Of a DNA stretch of 64,000 nucleotides, positions 1 to 11,467 are shown piece after piece. The notes below the pieces were generated by a model. The model ran no database searches. It was given only the letters and a program-made list of their open reading frames with translations, and had not been told where the DNA came from. Every line of letters begins with the position of its first letter. Within the stretch, counting starts at the first letter, position 1. The DNA comes from Tetranychus cinnabarinus (taxonomy: Eukaryota > Arthropoda > Arachnida > Trombidiformes > Tetranychidae): positions 4,541,001 through 4,605,000 of the forward strand of contig WHVY01000002.1 of the NCBI GenBank assembly GCA_022266195.1, in the 5' to 3' direction. The translations under genes were made by a program, and so were the position numbers.

Positions 1-200
1 AACCATCTTTAAATCTGACCTTTCATTCCCCATCATCACTTAAATATCAAACAAAAGTGTAAATCTAATATAAATACGTATATTAATTGAAGTAATTCAG
101 ATTGCTATTTTTTCCACCTTTATCTTTTAATGAAGTGATTATGGAAGCTAAAGTTAATGACATAAACTTTATTTACTTGATAATATTGTACTAACACTTG

Positions 201-1740
201 TTAAAGTAAATATAACCAGTAGACAATATTGAAAATTATAAAAGCAGTTGGATAAAAGACTCTCATCATCTTGTCATAATGTTGAGATTTCAATAAAATC
301 TGCTTAGGCATTGGATGAACTTTACATTTGAAGCAACGAAAATGTTTTAAAATAAAAATGTGCCTAAAACGATTACAAGTACAATTATTATTTATATTAG
401 CATTTGTAAAGTTATCAACAGCAAATGATATTTCTGATGGTGTATTAGCATTTGAATTGTTAGCAGCTGTTGATTTAATCTTCTTAGTTTGTCCTAAATG
501 AACGTTAAAAGCAACTATTATGATTGTAAAAAAGCCAAAACAAATATTTCCCAGCATCCAAATATCACCAGCCTTTGAAAAAGAAGAAGAAAATTAATAT
601 TTAAATTTCTATTTTTTTATAATTAACTCACATTTACATATGATAATGGTGGTAAATATGTCTTATAACTGCTGTAGAGGACAATTAAATTAAACAAAGG
701 TCTTGCACTGAAAGCAAATCGACCTGATCCAGTATCAATCGAGATGAAGAACGAGAAATAAGCTGAGATGATTATCAATATTGAAGGAACTGTGATTTCC
801 AGAATAAAATGACTTATTTTACGGTCAAATTTAAATTGTAATGTCAACCAACTGCGAGTCTCTGTTCAAATTGAAAAATATTATGACAATCAACAATGAA
901 ACTCAATTGTTATTGAATATTTGTTTACTTACTTCCATCATATGCTGTGTCTATCCGTGATGATGCAGTTATGTTGACTCGATAGTTGTTTTGATCTAAA
1001 TCTTCAGGCCTAAATTCAATCGGATTTTCATCCCAAACATAATGTAATGTTGACATTGACCAGAAAGCTAAAGAAGGGTAAAAGGTGAGGTTGAAAGATT
1101 GAGAAAACAAAACAAATCTTGAATTTACCTGAAGTTAAATCAATCGGACAAATTTGTGTATCTTTTGGAAAACGCCTAAAATCAAGTTTACATTCAACTG
1201 TGATGGACAATCGTCTCATAAATTTGACCATACATTGATCTTTGATGCGAGATGTTTGATAGATCGTAAGAAAGCCGTCAGTATAGGTTGACATTGGATT
1301 GATTGTAGTCTTCACTTGGGGAAAGTAAGTTCGTGGTAACCATATTTTGGTCAGAATATCATATTCGATGATGGTCATAGCTCCATCAACTGCCACCAGC
1401 GGTGCTTTAAATGAGTAATTGTTGTGTAGATCACTATAACCTTGGCAAACTGATTTGTTGAGGAACCAACTCTGAATAAGAAACAAGTCCACATCGAATT
1501 GAGCTTCAGTTGTATCCAAAGCTGAAAAATGTACAATTTTAACCTTGTTGTATAACGTTAAAGGTTCATCTGGGTTTGGTGAAAAGGCTGCAATAGAGAA
1601 CGGAAGAAATGATTAAAATGAAATTTCCAACTTGACTGAAGCTTACTTAAAGGTACTGGCAAAGATTGAGATGGCAGGATTGATTGATTGAAGATCGTAT
1701 AAAAAATGTAGACATTAGTCAATAAGCAGAGCTTAATCAT
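201..1740 (-). CDS. Cys-loop ligand-gated ion channel subunit, divergent pore
   Basis: Five coding exons (1740-1647, 1587-1129, 1067-933, 861-632, 572-201) join in phase to a protein of about 429 residues. It has an N-terminal signal-like hydrophobic stretch and an extracellular ligand-binding domain. The family's disulfide loop is present as two Cys separated by exactly 13 residues (about C164 and C178). M1 lies near residues 249-271, M2 near 278-297, M3 follows GDIW, and M4 sits at the C-terminus around FIIFNIVYW. Members form pentameric channels in the plasma membrane. No Glu precedes M2 and Arg277 occupies the 0' position, which fits the anion-type subfamily (GABA, glutamate, pH-gated chloride channels). 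The PAR motif before M2 is replaced by SGR, and M2 itself is unusual (see findings). Ligand and exact subfamily are not determined. Confidence 0.85.
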
Positions 1741-2217
1741 TATTTAACTAAATTGAAAAACTATTGATGTAAATTCACAGAGCCATTTATAAGTTCAAGA
1801 TCATAAATATAATTGTGATGTTTCTCGCACAATAATTTAATAACCTTCTTTATGTGATATGCCACTAAGAAAAAGCAAGGATGATCAACTCGTGATAAAA
1901 ATTTCATTATGATAACAATTAAGAAAGTGTTTAAATACTTCTTGAGTCACACTCAAGACAAATCATCATAGAACTAAATTTGGCAGAATCAATGGAAGAA
2001 AAATAATTAATGATGTGTAGTTTAAGAATTAAATCAGCACTTTTATTTAAATAAAATTTTTCAATACACAGATTATTGATACAATATGTAATGATATAAT
2101 TACTCGTTTTGTGTTGACATAAATGTTGAACCGTATTTCTGGCATTGGAAGACTTTTTCTTATAGTTTTAACTGAATTTACTTTTTCATAACAACATTAT
2201 AACTCTGGAGTAATTGA
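1741..2217. other. Intergenic region with superoxide dismutase polyadenylation signal
   Basis: This gap separates the channel start codon from the superoxide dismutase stop codon. Read on the minus strand there is an AATAAA at 2047-2042, about 170 bases past that stop, which is a fitting poly(A) signal. Nothing else is seen. Confidence 0.5.
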
Positions 2218-3042
2218 TTAGATATTTGGTGGTGGACATGCAGTTGGAAATTGTGGCTTATCTGGCCTTAAACCGATCACACCACACGCAATTGCTTTTC
2301 CAACGTTACCTGTGATGTTTGAATCTTTTCGACCAACACCAAGATCATCAGGCCACTCATGAACCTAAACAACAAGAAAAAGTAAAAGTGAATTTAAATG
2401 AAAAAATATTTAATAGATTTGATTTGTTTCTTACCAGAATAGCTCGACCAAGTACGGAATTGTTTGCTGGTTTCAATGTTATCTGACTATTGAATTGATT
2501 TATGAAAGCAATGCCTCTTTGATCAGCTTGTAAATTACCCAAATCACCAGCATGCCTGTATTTATCTGTAGGTCCACCATGGTACCAACGGATCATACTG
2601 AAATGTGGTCCTGATGCATCACATCCACTGAGAATGGATCCAAATTGGTGGATATGGAAACCATGATTGCCAGGTCGAAGACCACAAACTATTCCATAAA
2701 TGCCAACTCCATTCCACTGTAAGGAAGTTGTAATTAAGATTAAACGGAATCATTTATAAATTGTTTACTTACCGAATTTTGAAAGTAGATTACGCCTCTT
2801 ACATTGGATCCTCCTCTGATAATGGCTTCAGCAAAAATTGGATTTAGATAAACGTTATTAATTGGATGAGTATTTGGTGGTGGTAATGTTACAGGTGCAG
2901 ATTCAGATGCGATTTCGTTTCCTTCGGTTGGCTGGACATCTCTTTCAAAACCTTCATCTCCATGATAGTCAACTGAACTATCTGTTGATTGAGACAAAAT
3001 TTTAGTGACCAACAAAATCAAAAAACAAAAACTTATCTTCAT
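2218..3042 (-). CDS. Secreted Cu/Zn superoxide dismutase-like protein
   Basis: Three exons (3042-2773, 2716-2435, 2364-2218) give 232 residues in continuous phase. The first exon encodes a signal peptide (MKISFCFLILL) and an acidic, Ser/Pro-rich extension, so this is an extracellular form. All metal ligands of the family are visible: His111 and His113 (FHIHQ), His128 (GPHF), His136 (HGGP), His145 and Asp148 (RHAGDLGN), and His186 (VHEWPDDLG). The disulfide pair is Cys122 and Cys211. The Arg that normally guides superoxide into the active site is absent: the C-terminal motif reads GNVGKAIACGVIG, with Ala208 at that position. Metal binding is therefore likely, but high catalytic rate is doubtful. 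The start was chosen because an in-frame ATG leads directly into the signal peptide. Confidence 0.9.
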
Positions 3043-3610
3043 GATTCTTCTGAAAAGAGCTACAGAAGTTATAAGAATCACTTGAAAGTCACTCACGCTT
3101 GAAACAAAAAGGAATCAAACGCATTGAACAAAATGTTGATCTATTGATTAAAGATGACGAGTTATAAAATATCAAGAGGAGACAATTAAAATTGGTGATC
3201 ATCAGAAAAACATAAAATCTGAAAAAATAGCGAAAAACTTCCGAGAAAATGTAATTTGATTTTTGGCCAACTTTTGAAATTGATTGGGAAAATTTTCAAC
3301 TTAAAATTGACATATTTATTAATAATAACTAGAATGGTGCAAGAATTATTTTCATTATGTAACAAAGATGAAAGGAGAAAATTAAATTACGATTTGATGA
3401 TGAACTCTCCTAGAGAACGGTTTAAGGAGATCGGAAGGAACTGGAATAATACCATAATTAATGTACCAAAAATGTAAGATCCGAGAATAAGTTCAATTAA
3501 TTGATGAGATTGTCTTTCTCGATTTGTATAGAGATGGTGGAGATTGAAAATTACCCCATGATTTTTAATGAAAATTTTTCGTAGAGTTGAGGATGAATCT
3601 GAGATTTAGA
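3043..3610. other. Intergenic region, no supported gene
   Basis: This gap lies between the superoxide dismutase start and the KIAA2013 stop codon. A 73-codon plus-strand frame at 3256-3477 has no recognisable domain and no splice or homology support, so it is not called. Confidence 0.4.
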
Positions 3611-6163
3611 CTATACAGCATAACGGATTCTTTCGTAGCTGTATCCTGATGATGATGAAGAGGATGATGAAGATGAACCAACACAATATTCATTGTAAAT
3701 AAGTTTAGCGAGGAATAGGTGAAATATCACAATCAAAAAAACAATGGAGAGCCAAAATATTGCGGGAAGCCCACCAAGTTTATGACCATGTCGATGAAGA
3801 GCAATGATATTATGTTCGTGAGCCGGTGCTTCGACTATTTCTTTAACATGAATCGTATGTTTCAATTCCTGGATGTGTTCCAAATCAGGAGTTATATAGA
3901 GAATAGCTGTCAAAGGTTGAGTTAATTTCACAGGAAATTGGGCTGGAATTGAGGATAGCTTTATTGGAGCATCCATACAACCTCCATCACAAGCATAAAA
4001 TTTGTGATCACCTGTAAATGAAGATAAAATCATCGATTAGCACAGGTGGTTACTCTTTAAAGGCATTAAACGAAATCTTGAATAAGATTTTATCAAATTA
4101 TACAATTACTTATGGTATTTAAATTATATTCACCTTCATTTTTATCAATAGTCACATAAAGCGATGCTTTGTTATCTTCCCCTAAAGCCACAGTAATGTT
4201 TAACAAAGTATTATTACCATAACGAAGACGACGAATGTAATAATCTCGGTGTAACTCTTTTGGATGAGTATTGAATTCGATATGATTCTTTGTAAATTTA
4301 AGGGCACTTAAGCTTAATATGTAGGCTTGTAAAGTTCCAATAGCACCAGATTCAATTAAATTGTGGCAACCATGTTTTTCTAATGTCATCAACCAAAGAG
4401 AAACAATTCTGTTAATATCACCTATTGAATCCATTGGTGACCATAATGCAGAAGCTTGTAATGTAGGATGTCCATTATAACAACTATCTGGTTTGTTGAG
4501 CAAATTGGAGGATCTCGCAGCAACCAAAGCACTAGGCAGGTCCTTGAAAACAAAATCATGGTCAAAGGCACTCTTATGACTTAATATATAATAAAGGGTA
4601 GCATTAATGGCATCGCCGTTTAAAATATTTTGAGCTTTCGAGAAGCTGATTCCAAAGCCGCTCTTCCACAACTCAGCCCAAGCATTGATGTGAAAGTTAA
4701 ACAAATTCAAGGAAGAAGTATCAGCTATCTTTTTAACAGTTTCACGTAGTGTCAATTTAAGATCAGGTTCATAACGTGCTATTTGATTTTTCAATATTGG
4801 TTTTGTATAATTTAGAAATGTACGAAATTCTAAAGTTTTTCTTCCATTTGCGGGCACTTGAATTGTATTTGGAATCTCAGGGGCGATTACAGAATAGCTA
4901 ATACTTTTACGATTGTCATCTTTCCAGTCAATCTGACTTTGTATTTGAAAATAGTTTAATTTATCCTTAGCATTTATTGCAACTACTTGACTTTTTGCTT
5001 TTGTATCTCCTTTCCAACCCAGTCTTTTCAAATTGAAAACAAAAGGCACATCCTACAAAAAGATTGAAAATAGTTAATTAAATTGAATTATTTATATTCG
5101 TGAAGTAGAGGTAATAGAGGGTACTTACAAAGTAGTTTACTATATCAATTTCTTGCACAAGAAGAGAGTTTATTAATCTATGGGCATAGATCGTTTCTCT
5201 GACTGACACATCTTTGTAGAGGTAAGAGTGACAGGTCACTTTATAAACAAGACCTTTAACATAACGAACGGAAGTTAATCCTTCTGAAGAAGAAATTTTA
5301 ATAATAAAAATTAGTCCATAATGCAAGTTTTTACAAATTAATGAAATACTCACTCGTATATTTATTACTGTTGGCTAGTTCAACTTCAACCAATGGATGA
5401 AACGGTATCGCAACATCTAAAGCTCGTTTTCCCAAAATATAGAATGGTTTGTCAGAATAATTATCCAAAGACAAGCCAATTTTACCGTTACCCACATACG
5501 GTAAAAAATGATCCGAGGTTTCAGTGATTGGGTTAAAATTATTCCAACGATGGGCCTCGAATCGTTCTTCTTCTTTTAAAATTTCCCGATATGCGCCAGG
5601 AGCCTCTAAACATGGTTCTAGCTTATCTGAAAAAAATATGAAAACATTAATCAAAATGATAAAGACATGATGAAAGACAGATGATAAATTGGTTCACAAA
5701 TATTACACGTAAACGCAGCTGTGACGTTATTTTGTTGTTTTATATTGTCATTACTGAATAATCGCATGATTTGCTTTAGCAAAAAAAATTATTGTTCGTA
5801 AACATGAGACATTTTAATTAAAGTCTGAAGAATCTTGTCATCAGCTGTGTTCAAAGTGAAAAATTTGAATAGCGTTTTGTCTTGACAAGTTACCTGGTAA
5901 TATTGGTTTTTTCTGCCAGAATTTGAAAAAGAATGGTCCAATGTAGACTAATATAATACAAACGGCTAGTAATGTAATAAGTAAACGTTTACGGCTGTTG
6001 AACGATAAAAATAAAAAAATCAGATGTCAAAGTAAATTAAAGTAGGGTGTAGGAGAGTAATATGTTGTTAATAGTAGAAGATTTAACTGATAACTTACGA
6101 TTGATGAGAATCATAACGCTTCCACTTTCTCAGGTATAGATCCAAATAATCAAGAATTGCCAT
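3611..6163 (-). CDS. KIAA2013 homolog (DUF2152 membrane protein)
   Basis: Six exons (6163-6099, 5994-5894, 5626-5354, 5283-5129, 5052-4134, 4011-3611) join in phase to 637 residues. This matches my recollection of about 630 for the animal KIAA2013 family. A transmembrane segment lies near residues 24-45 and a second near the C-terminus, before a run of ten Ser. Family-like segments include the CLEAPGAYREI and LPYVGNGKIGLSLD stretches and FYILGKRALD. The large central exon carries the bulk of the lumenal or extracellular domain, with several NxT/S sites. No molecular function is established for this family that I know of. The assignment rests on recognising these conserved stretches and on the length match, not on a search. 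Confidence 0.8.
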
Positions 6164-7550
6164 AATTGACCATAATCAAACTCAACATTGCCACATAATT
6201 AAATAATTTTCTATGTGAAACAACTTAGCAAAACAGTTTTGTTACAGCTGTCGGTTTCTAGAGATGTTCCGATTTAATTTATTATCGATTTTATCGATTT
6301 CTAGCATCACATCAATTATTAGTTATTAAGCTTAATTAATTGATAAACTTTTTCTTCACATGTTCCTTAACAAAAGAAAACTAGGCCGAATTAAATTAAA
6401 AGTTTGCACTCTCTTAATTTTCATGATTAAATTGATTAAACAATAACGAGAATCGAAAGAATCGATCTTCTCAAATCAACTGGTTATCGGTTGCTAAGGA
6501 AACCTCAGCAAGATTTGAATTTCTTTTAAAGTTAATTTCTGTAGTTCCTTATTGATAATTCTGAATGATTAAACTATGATAGTTTTATTTACATGTAATA
6601 TTCATTTGTGAGTCGAACAGTTTATATTATCAGGGAATAACACGAGAACAATTGACACCCGGAATATTAAGATGATGTTAACTTGTGATCGCTGGGTGAC
6701 AGTTTATTCAGAAGTGACTAAAATAAACATTCTCATGGTTAAATAATAAATTGTGAAAATCAAATAGTCAACATAAATTGTTTGCATATTTATTTGATAA
6801 TGTTATGTTTACAAATTAATCTCGGTCAACTTGAATTACAAAAACTACGAGCCTTGGTGTTCATAATCATTTTGTCAAAATCACAGAAACAATTTTTTTT
6901 TACTCAAGTAAACCATTGAGATCAAAGTTGCATCAGTTAACCCATTAGAAGATGGCCCAAAATTATTGGCTTTAATTTAATTTGATAATTTTTGTTTTGA
7001 ATAATATGATTTTTAAATGGTTAGCAGAAAAGTAATTTGGAGGAAAAAAAAGCAAAATAAGGTTGATAATTAAGTTACCGAAAAAAAGACGAAGGTCCAC
7101 ATATACATATTTATAAAGATGTACATACATTTATAAATTATACTGTATTTATCTGATAATTAATTTCCATGACTTTATCGCTGATAAATCCATTTAAACA
7201 GGAGTTCTGCAAAGATTTCATCATAAATATGAAGAATTTGATGGAAGCTGCAATGTTCATGGTGAATATTTGAGAAACATATGCAGATAATTATGAAGGT
7301 GATAATGTTGATGTGAACGATGGTTACGAGAAGCGGAAGATGAGATGATATTTTGACAATAATCAATTAGACATGATAAATAGTCGTATTCTCAGCTAAG
7401 ATATAATGAGTTGTCATGAGAATGTGACATTATTTAGGAGTGTTGTGAAGAGAGTTTGAATTTTGTTATAACATCATCAAGTGTCATTGAGTAAATATTT
7501 ATATATGATCGACTGAGTCCAAAATTAAATTTCTGTTTTCTTTGTTTCTT
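6164..7550. other. Intergenic region, AT-rich, nothing recognised
   Basis: This gap runs between the KIAA2013 start codon and the RBM4-like stop codon. It should hold the KIAA2013 promoter and the RBM4-like 3' UTR. The only open frame of note (7175-7366, minus) is a hydrophobic AT-rich frame without support. Confidence 0.4.
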
Positions 7551-9207
7551 TCAAATTGGTCTTCTCATGTCCGATGATGAAGTAACAGCAGACGAATTGG
7601 AAGATTGTGGAGCAATTCCGATAATTGGTGGATATAACCCACTAGATGCTGAAGTTGTTCCAGTGGTTGAATAGCTAAAAATAAATTCATTGATATAAAA
7701 TTATAATTTGAAGACAAACAATCATCTCAACAACGTGGAAATTGGTTAAAAACCGAAAGGAGAAATTTATCTTTCTTCTCAGGGAAACTTACCTAGCAAA
7801 ACTCTGAGTATCATCTGTGTAATAAGATCTTTCAGCACCGTAAGGTCTTTAGTTCGCGAGATTGAAGAATAGCCCGATAATTAAATTTCCGAAAGAAAAT
7901 TAACGAATAAAGAACAGAATAAGAAGGAAAGAAAAAGAAAAAATAGGTTTTAAATTGAGCACGAACACGAAAATTTTTAGAGTGACGTATATCACCGAAT
8001 AAGATGGATTAAGGGTAAAATAGACTTGGATCTTTACCGATCTGTGTTTGAAGGCGACCTTCTGTAAGCATATTCTTCGAGATAAGGTCTTCTATAATAG
8101 TACTCTTCGCGGGGTGGTGGAGGTGGTGGCCGCCTATCATAAAGATCCGGATAGGGGCGAGAATAAGCACGATCATAACCTCGATCAACCGGATAATTAC
8201 GAACAGGACCGTATCTTCCTCCATACCAACCAGCAGGGCCTGGAGGAGGCATTTGTGGTGGTGGTGGAGGAGGAGGAGGATGAGGAGCACGACTAAAGCC
8301 AAACCAGAAAAAAAGTCAAGGTGAAAGTTCTGTTAGTTGTATAGAAAATAAATTCTAGTTCTTTTTTGGGAATATGATATGAGATTAAATTATAATATGC
8401 ATTGGTGCATAAATGAAAATAGCGTTTTTAGTTGGCTTGAAATAACATAAATAAAGCTTTCAAACAAAACAAAGCAACACCGTTTGAGATCACAATTGGT
8501 TTTGGTTTAGAATGGCTGAGTGCCGAAGAAGATTCACATTGGAAATATCAACTCAGAAGCGGATTTTTTCCGTAAAATTGCAGCTGAATATTGGATAAAA
8601 AAATATTTGTTTCACAGACTTTTACTGAAAGCGTTACACACCCGTTATGATTATGACGATCATGTGTGTTTCGTGGACATTCTTTAGACCAATGACCACT
8701 TTTTCCACATCGATAACATTGACCTTTTCCTCCCATTCCTGGTTTTGGTCTTACTTTACTACGAGAAGCTTCCACCGTAATCTTGACTCCCATGAACTCT
8801 GCTCCATTTAATGCTTCAATAGCAGCTCTAGCCTCAGTTTCATCTCCCATATGCTAAATTGACAGTTCAAGAATGGAAAATTTGATCAGTTGCATGAAAT
8901 AGAGTTATATGCAAGAGACTGTGGTTAACATGAATAAATAAATGAATCATGTACTTACGACAAAACCAAAATTCTTTATGATATCACATTCTTCCACTTT
9001 ACCATGTTTCTCAAATGCATTTCTTAAGTCTTCAGCACTACAAGAGTCTGGTAAGCCTCCTATGTAAATCTTCGTTTGCTGTGGAATAAAACGATCATTT
9101 AGTAACAGAAAGAAAAGGAAAGTTTGTAGACAAATAGATAAGACTTAACGTAAGTTACGAGAGAATAATCAAAAATATAAATAACTTACTTTAGATACAG
9201 AATTCAT
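7551..9207 (-). CDS. RBM4/Lark-like RNA-binding protein, single RRM plus CCHC knuckle
   Basis: Six exons (9207-9190, 9078-8959, 8853-8642, 8292-8038, 7846-7793, 7674-7551) sum to 783 nt, 260 residues. An RRM starts at once after MNSVSK with RNP2 KIYIGGL and an RNP1-like FGFVHM split across an intron. It is followed by a CCHC zinc knuckle (CYRCGKSGHWSKEC) of the RBM4/Lark type. The C-terminal half is low-complexity: a polyproline run, RGY/PYPDLYDRRP repeats and a Tyr/Arg-rich stretch. RBM4 and Lark act in alternative splicing and translation control. They normally have two RRMs before the knuckle, whereas here there is one. The RRM sequence ends in VEASRSK, as in the first RRM of RBM4, suggesting a paralog or a lineage with RRM loss. 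Confidence 0.85.
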
Positions 9208-9761
9208 GGTTAAATGAAAGGAAAAAGAAAAATTACACGAATTGATGATGATACAGAATTCGGACCAAGGGCCAAATGAGAAGCTACGATCCGACCAGTT
9301 AATATGAGATAATTACAAATGATCTAAAATTAAATAAGTTAGAAGCTAAGCTTCTTGTTTAATTAGTCTAAGGATTTGAGTTGTAAACCAAACCATTTAA
9401 TAATAGAAGATTTTCAATGCAAAACTCTCAATGTTGGTAAGCCTAACCTTTAAAAAATCTTTTTAAGCTTAACCGCCATTTTTGAATGGTGGAAAGCTAA
9501 TTGATAAGTTATCAAGTTGATATTTGTTGTTAACATTAAAATATCTTGTAAAATCGTTTAAATATGCATTTAAATATCTAATAACAATTAAATAAAATAA
9601 GAAGTAGAGCAAATAATTAAGACAATAAGATTTTGGTTGTTCATTCAGATTTTAATTTAATGTATGTAAGATTTTTAGAAATCATTTCAAACTAGTTTTG
9701 GTTTATTTGATAATTGAATCAATTGGAGATCAAGTTGAAATCATATTGAAGTGAAATATTT
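9208..9761. other. Intergenic region
   Basis: This gap lies between the RBM4-like start and the PIG-Z stop codon. It is AT-rich and presumably holds the RBM4-like promoter and the 3' end of the mannosyltransferase transcript. No further structure is seen. Confidence 0.4.
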
Positions 9762-11467
9762 TCAATCGTTTGCGTTTTGAGAATCAAAATAATTAATTCT
9801 ATAAATGTCTAAGCTAAAAGCTTCTTTGATAAGATCGGACCGGTCTTCTCGTTCTGAATTAACCAGAAGATGTTGAAACGAAGCTTCCAAATCTTCATGA
9901 GTGAAATGAGGAAAAAATCTGCTTTGAAGAGTAAACGAAATGTTATCCCAATTGTTATTTAACTTTTCTAGGTACCATGAAAGCGCACTAGGTTGAATCA
10001 AGTATACTTTTTCTCGGTATGTATCATTGCCCACTTCTCTCAGTTTATTTGTGATGGATTCAGGAAAATCCAAAATTGAGAGATCATGAAAAATTACTCT
10101 TTCATTATTAACTGGTATATTCAGCAATGTTTGTGGCGGAAGATAGGTACGTGAAAATATTATATCGAATCTCGAATCTCTATCTTGCACAATATTACTA
10201 TTCAACTCAAAAAGTGCTTTTGTTACACCAGATTGATGAACAAAACCATAGATGTATGTGAAAAAGATATTGAATAGTATCCAACAAAAGAAAAGCGATT
10301 TCCGAACTCGTAACTTTTCAGCATAAAGGTAGGAAAGAAAGATGAGACATGGAAGAAGAAATCTCGGTTCTTGATGAGGAATGAATGATAAAGTAATCAG
10401 GGATATCCAAAATGAGAGTAACATTATTTTTCGAGCGGGAATCATTTTGTATCTGAAAGGTTGCAATGAAATTTTGAAAATTTCTAAATATGCCAAAAGT
10501 CCAAGTAAACCAAACGACAATGGAACATTCACTAACATATGATGGAAAGGATCATGAAGACCATGATTTTTTAGATTGCTAGTGTCTCTGTTGTAATTTA
10601 TGAAATTCCAAGGCGTAAAAATTAAAGATGTTTTATCTAAAAATTGTGTCAAAGTCAATTCTCCAGAAAGCAGTTCCTTAAATAAAAAATTAATGAGTTA
10701 ATAATTTTTTCGTAATTTAGTATTGTATAACTTACAATGAAATGATCAAAAATATCTCGACGATAGTAAGCCGTGTCAACCAGAACATTTGCCAAACTAG
10801 CAATGCTAAAGCTGGGTAACATGTTTACACCATTTCTCCATTGTCTCTTGGGGAATTTATTTTTACCAATTGAAAGCCAAAAAAGAACTGGAATAGTTGC
10901 GAATATCGGAAATGTTGGACGATTAAATATACCCATGGCTAAAATGATGCCAAGTAAATGATGATGTTTGGTTTTCTTGATGGACAAACTGCTGATGACA
11001 ATATACAATACCACTGATATAAAGATAGTCTCTAATGAATTGGTGAAAGTGTGAGTTAAATGGGTCAAAGTCAGGTAAGATGTTGAAAAAACTAAACATG
11101 GAAATGACCATTGCCAGCCAAGGGTTAATTTTGAAATTTTGTATAAGCAGTAATCAGCAATGAAAGATAGTCCAGTAAATATTAATCGAGGTAGAACCAT
11201 AATGATATAGCTATTCAACCATTTCTGCTTAAGAAGTAGGAATGGTGAATTCAATAGAAGAGGCATGGAAATACTTCTGATAGGCTGATCAACTTTGAAT
11301 TCCCAAGTTTTAAGTGACTTTATACCCATGAAATCACCAATGATGGGCTCAGTAAATTGAAAAAATTCATCTGGTTGAATATAACCATGTTGAGGTACCA
11401 AAGTCAGAATCAATCTTAAGATCCATGATATCCCAATCAAATTCCGTATTGGTGAATTGGATGTCAT
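9762..11467 (-). CDS. PIGZ: GPI mannosyltransferase 4 (PIG-Z/SMP3 type)
   Basis: Two exons (11467-10736 and 10676-9762) join in phase to 548 residues, close to the length of animal PIG-Z. The protein is a multi-pass membrane enzyme of glycosyltransferase family 22. Near the N-terminus it shows the YIQPDEFFQ motif, the counterpart of the HPDEFFQ motif that holds the acidic catalytic residues. A LTHTFTNSLET stretch lies further on, and after the intron HDPFHHMLVNVPL and an HQEPRFLLP motif, both typical of this family. The enzyme adds the fourth mannose to the GPI precursor from dolichol-phosphate-mannose in the ER lumen. I chose the ATG at 11467 because the upstream frame has no ATG. It lies head-to-head with the TXNDC5-like gene, 1.6 kb apart. 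Confidence 0.88.

Noticed and set aside
1519..1558. Possible intron between 1558 and 1521 in the channel gene
   Set aside because: The sequence reads through in frame and the translated segment (YNKVKIVHFSALD) aligns well with the first strands of the ligand-binding domain, so no intron is needed.
3256..3477. 73-codon plus-strand frame between two minus-strand genes
   Set aside because: No domain, signal or splice evidence; the faint likeness of its end to an HMG box is too weak.
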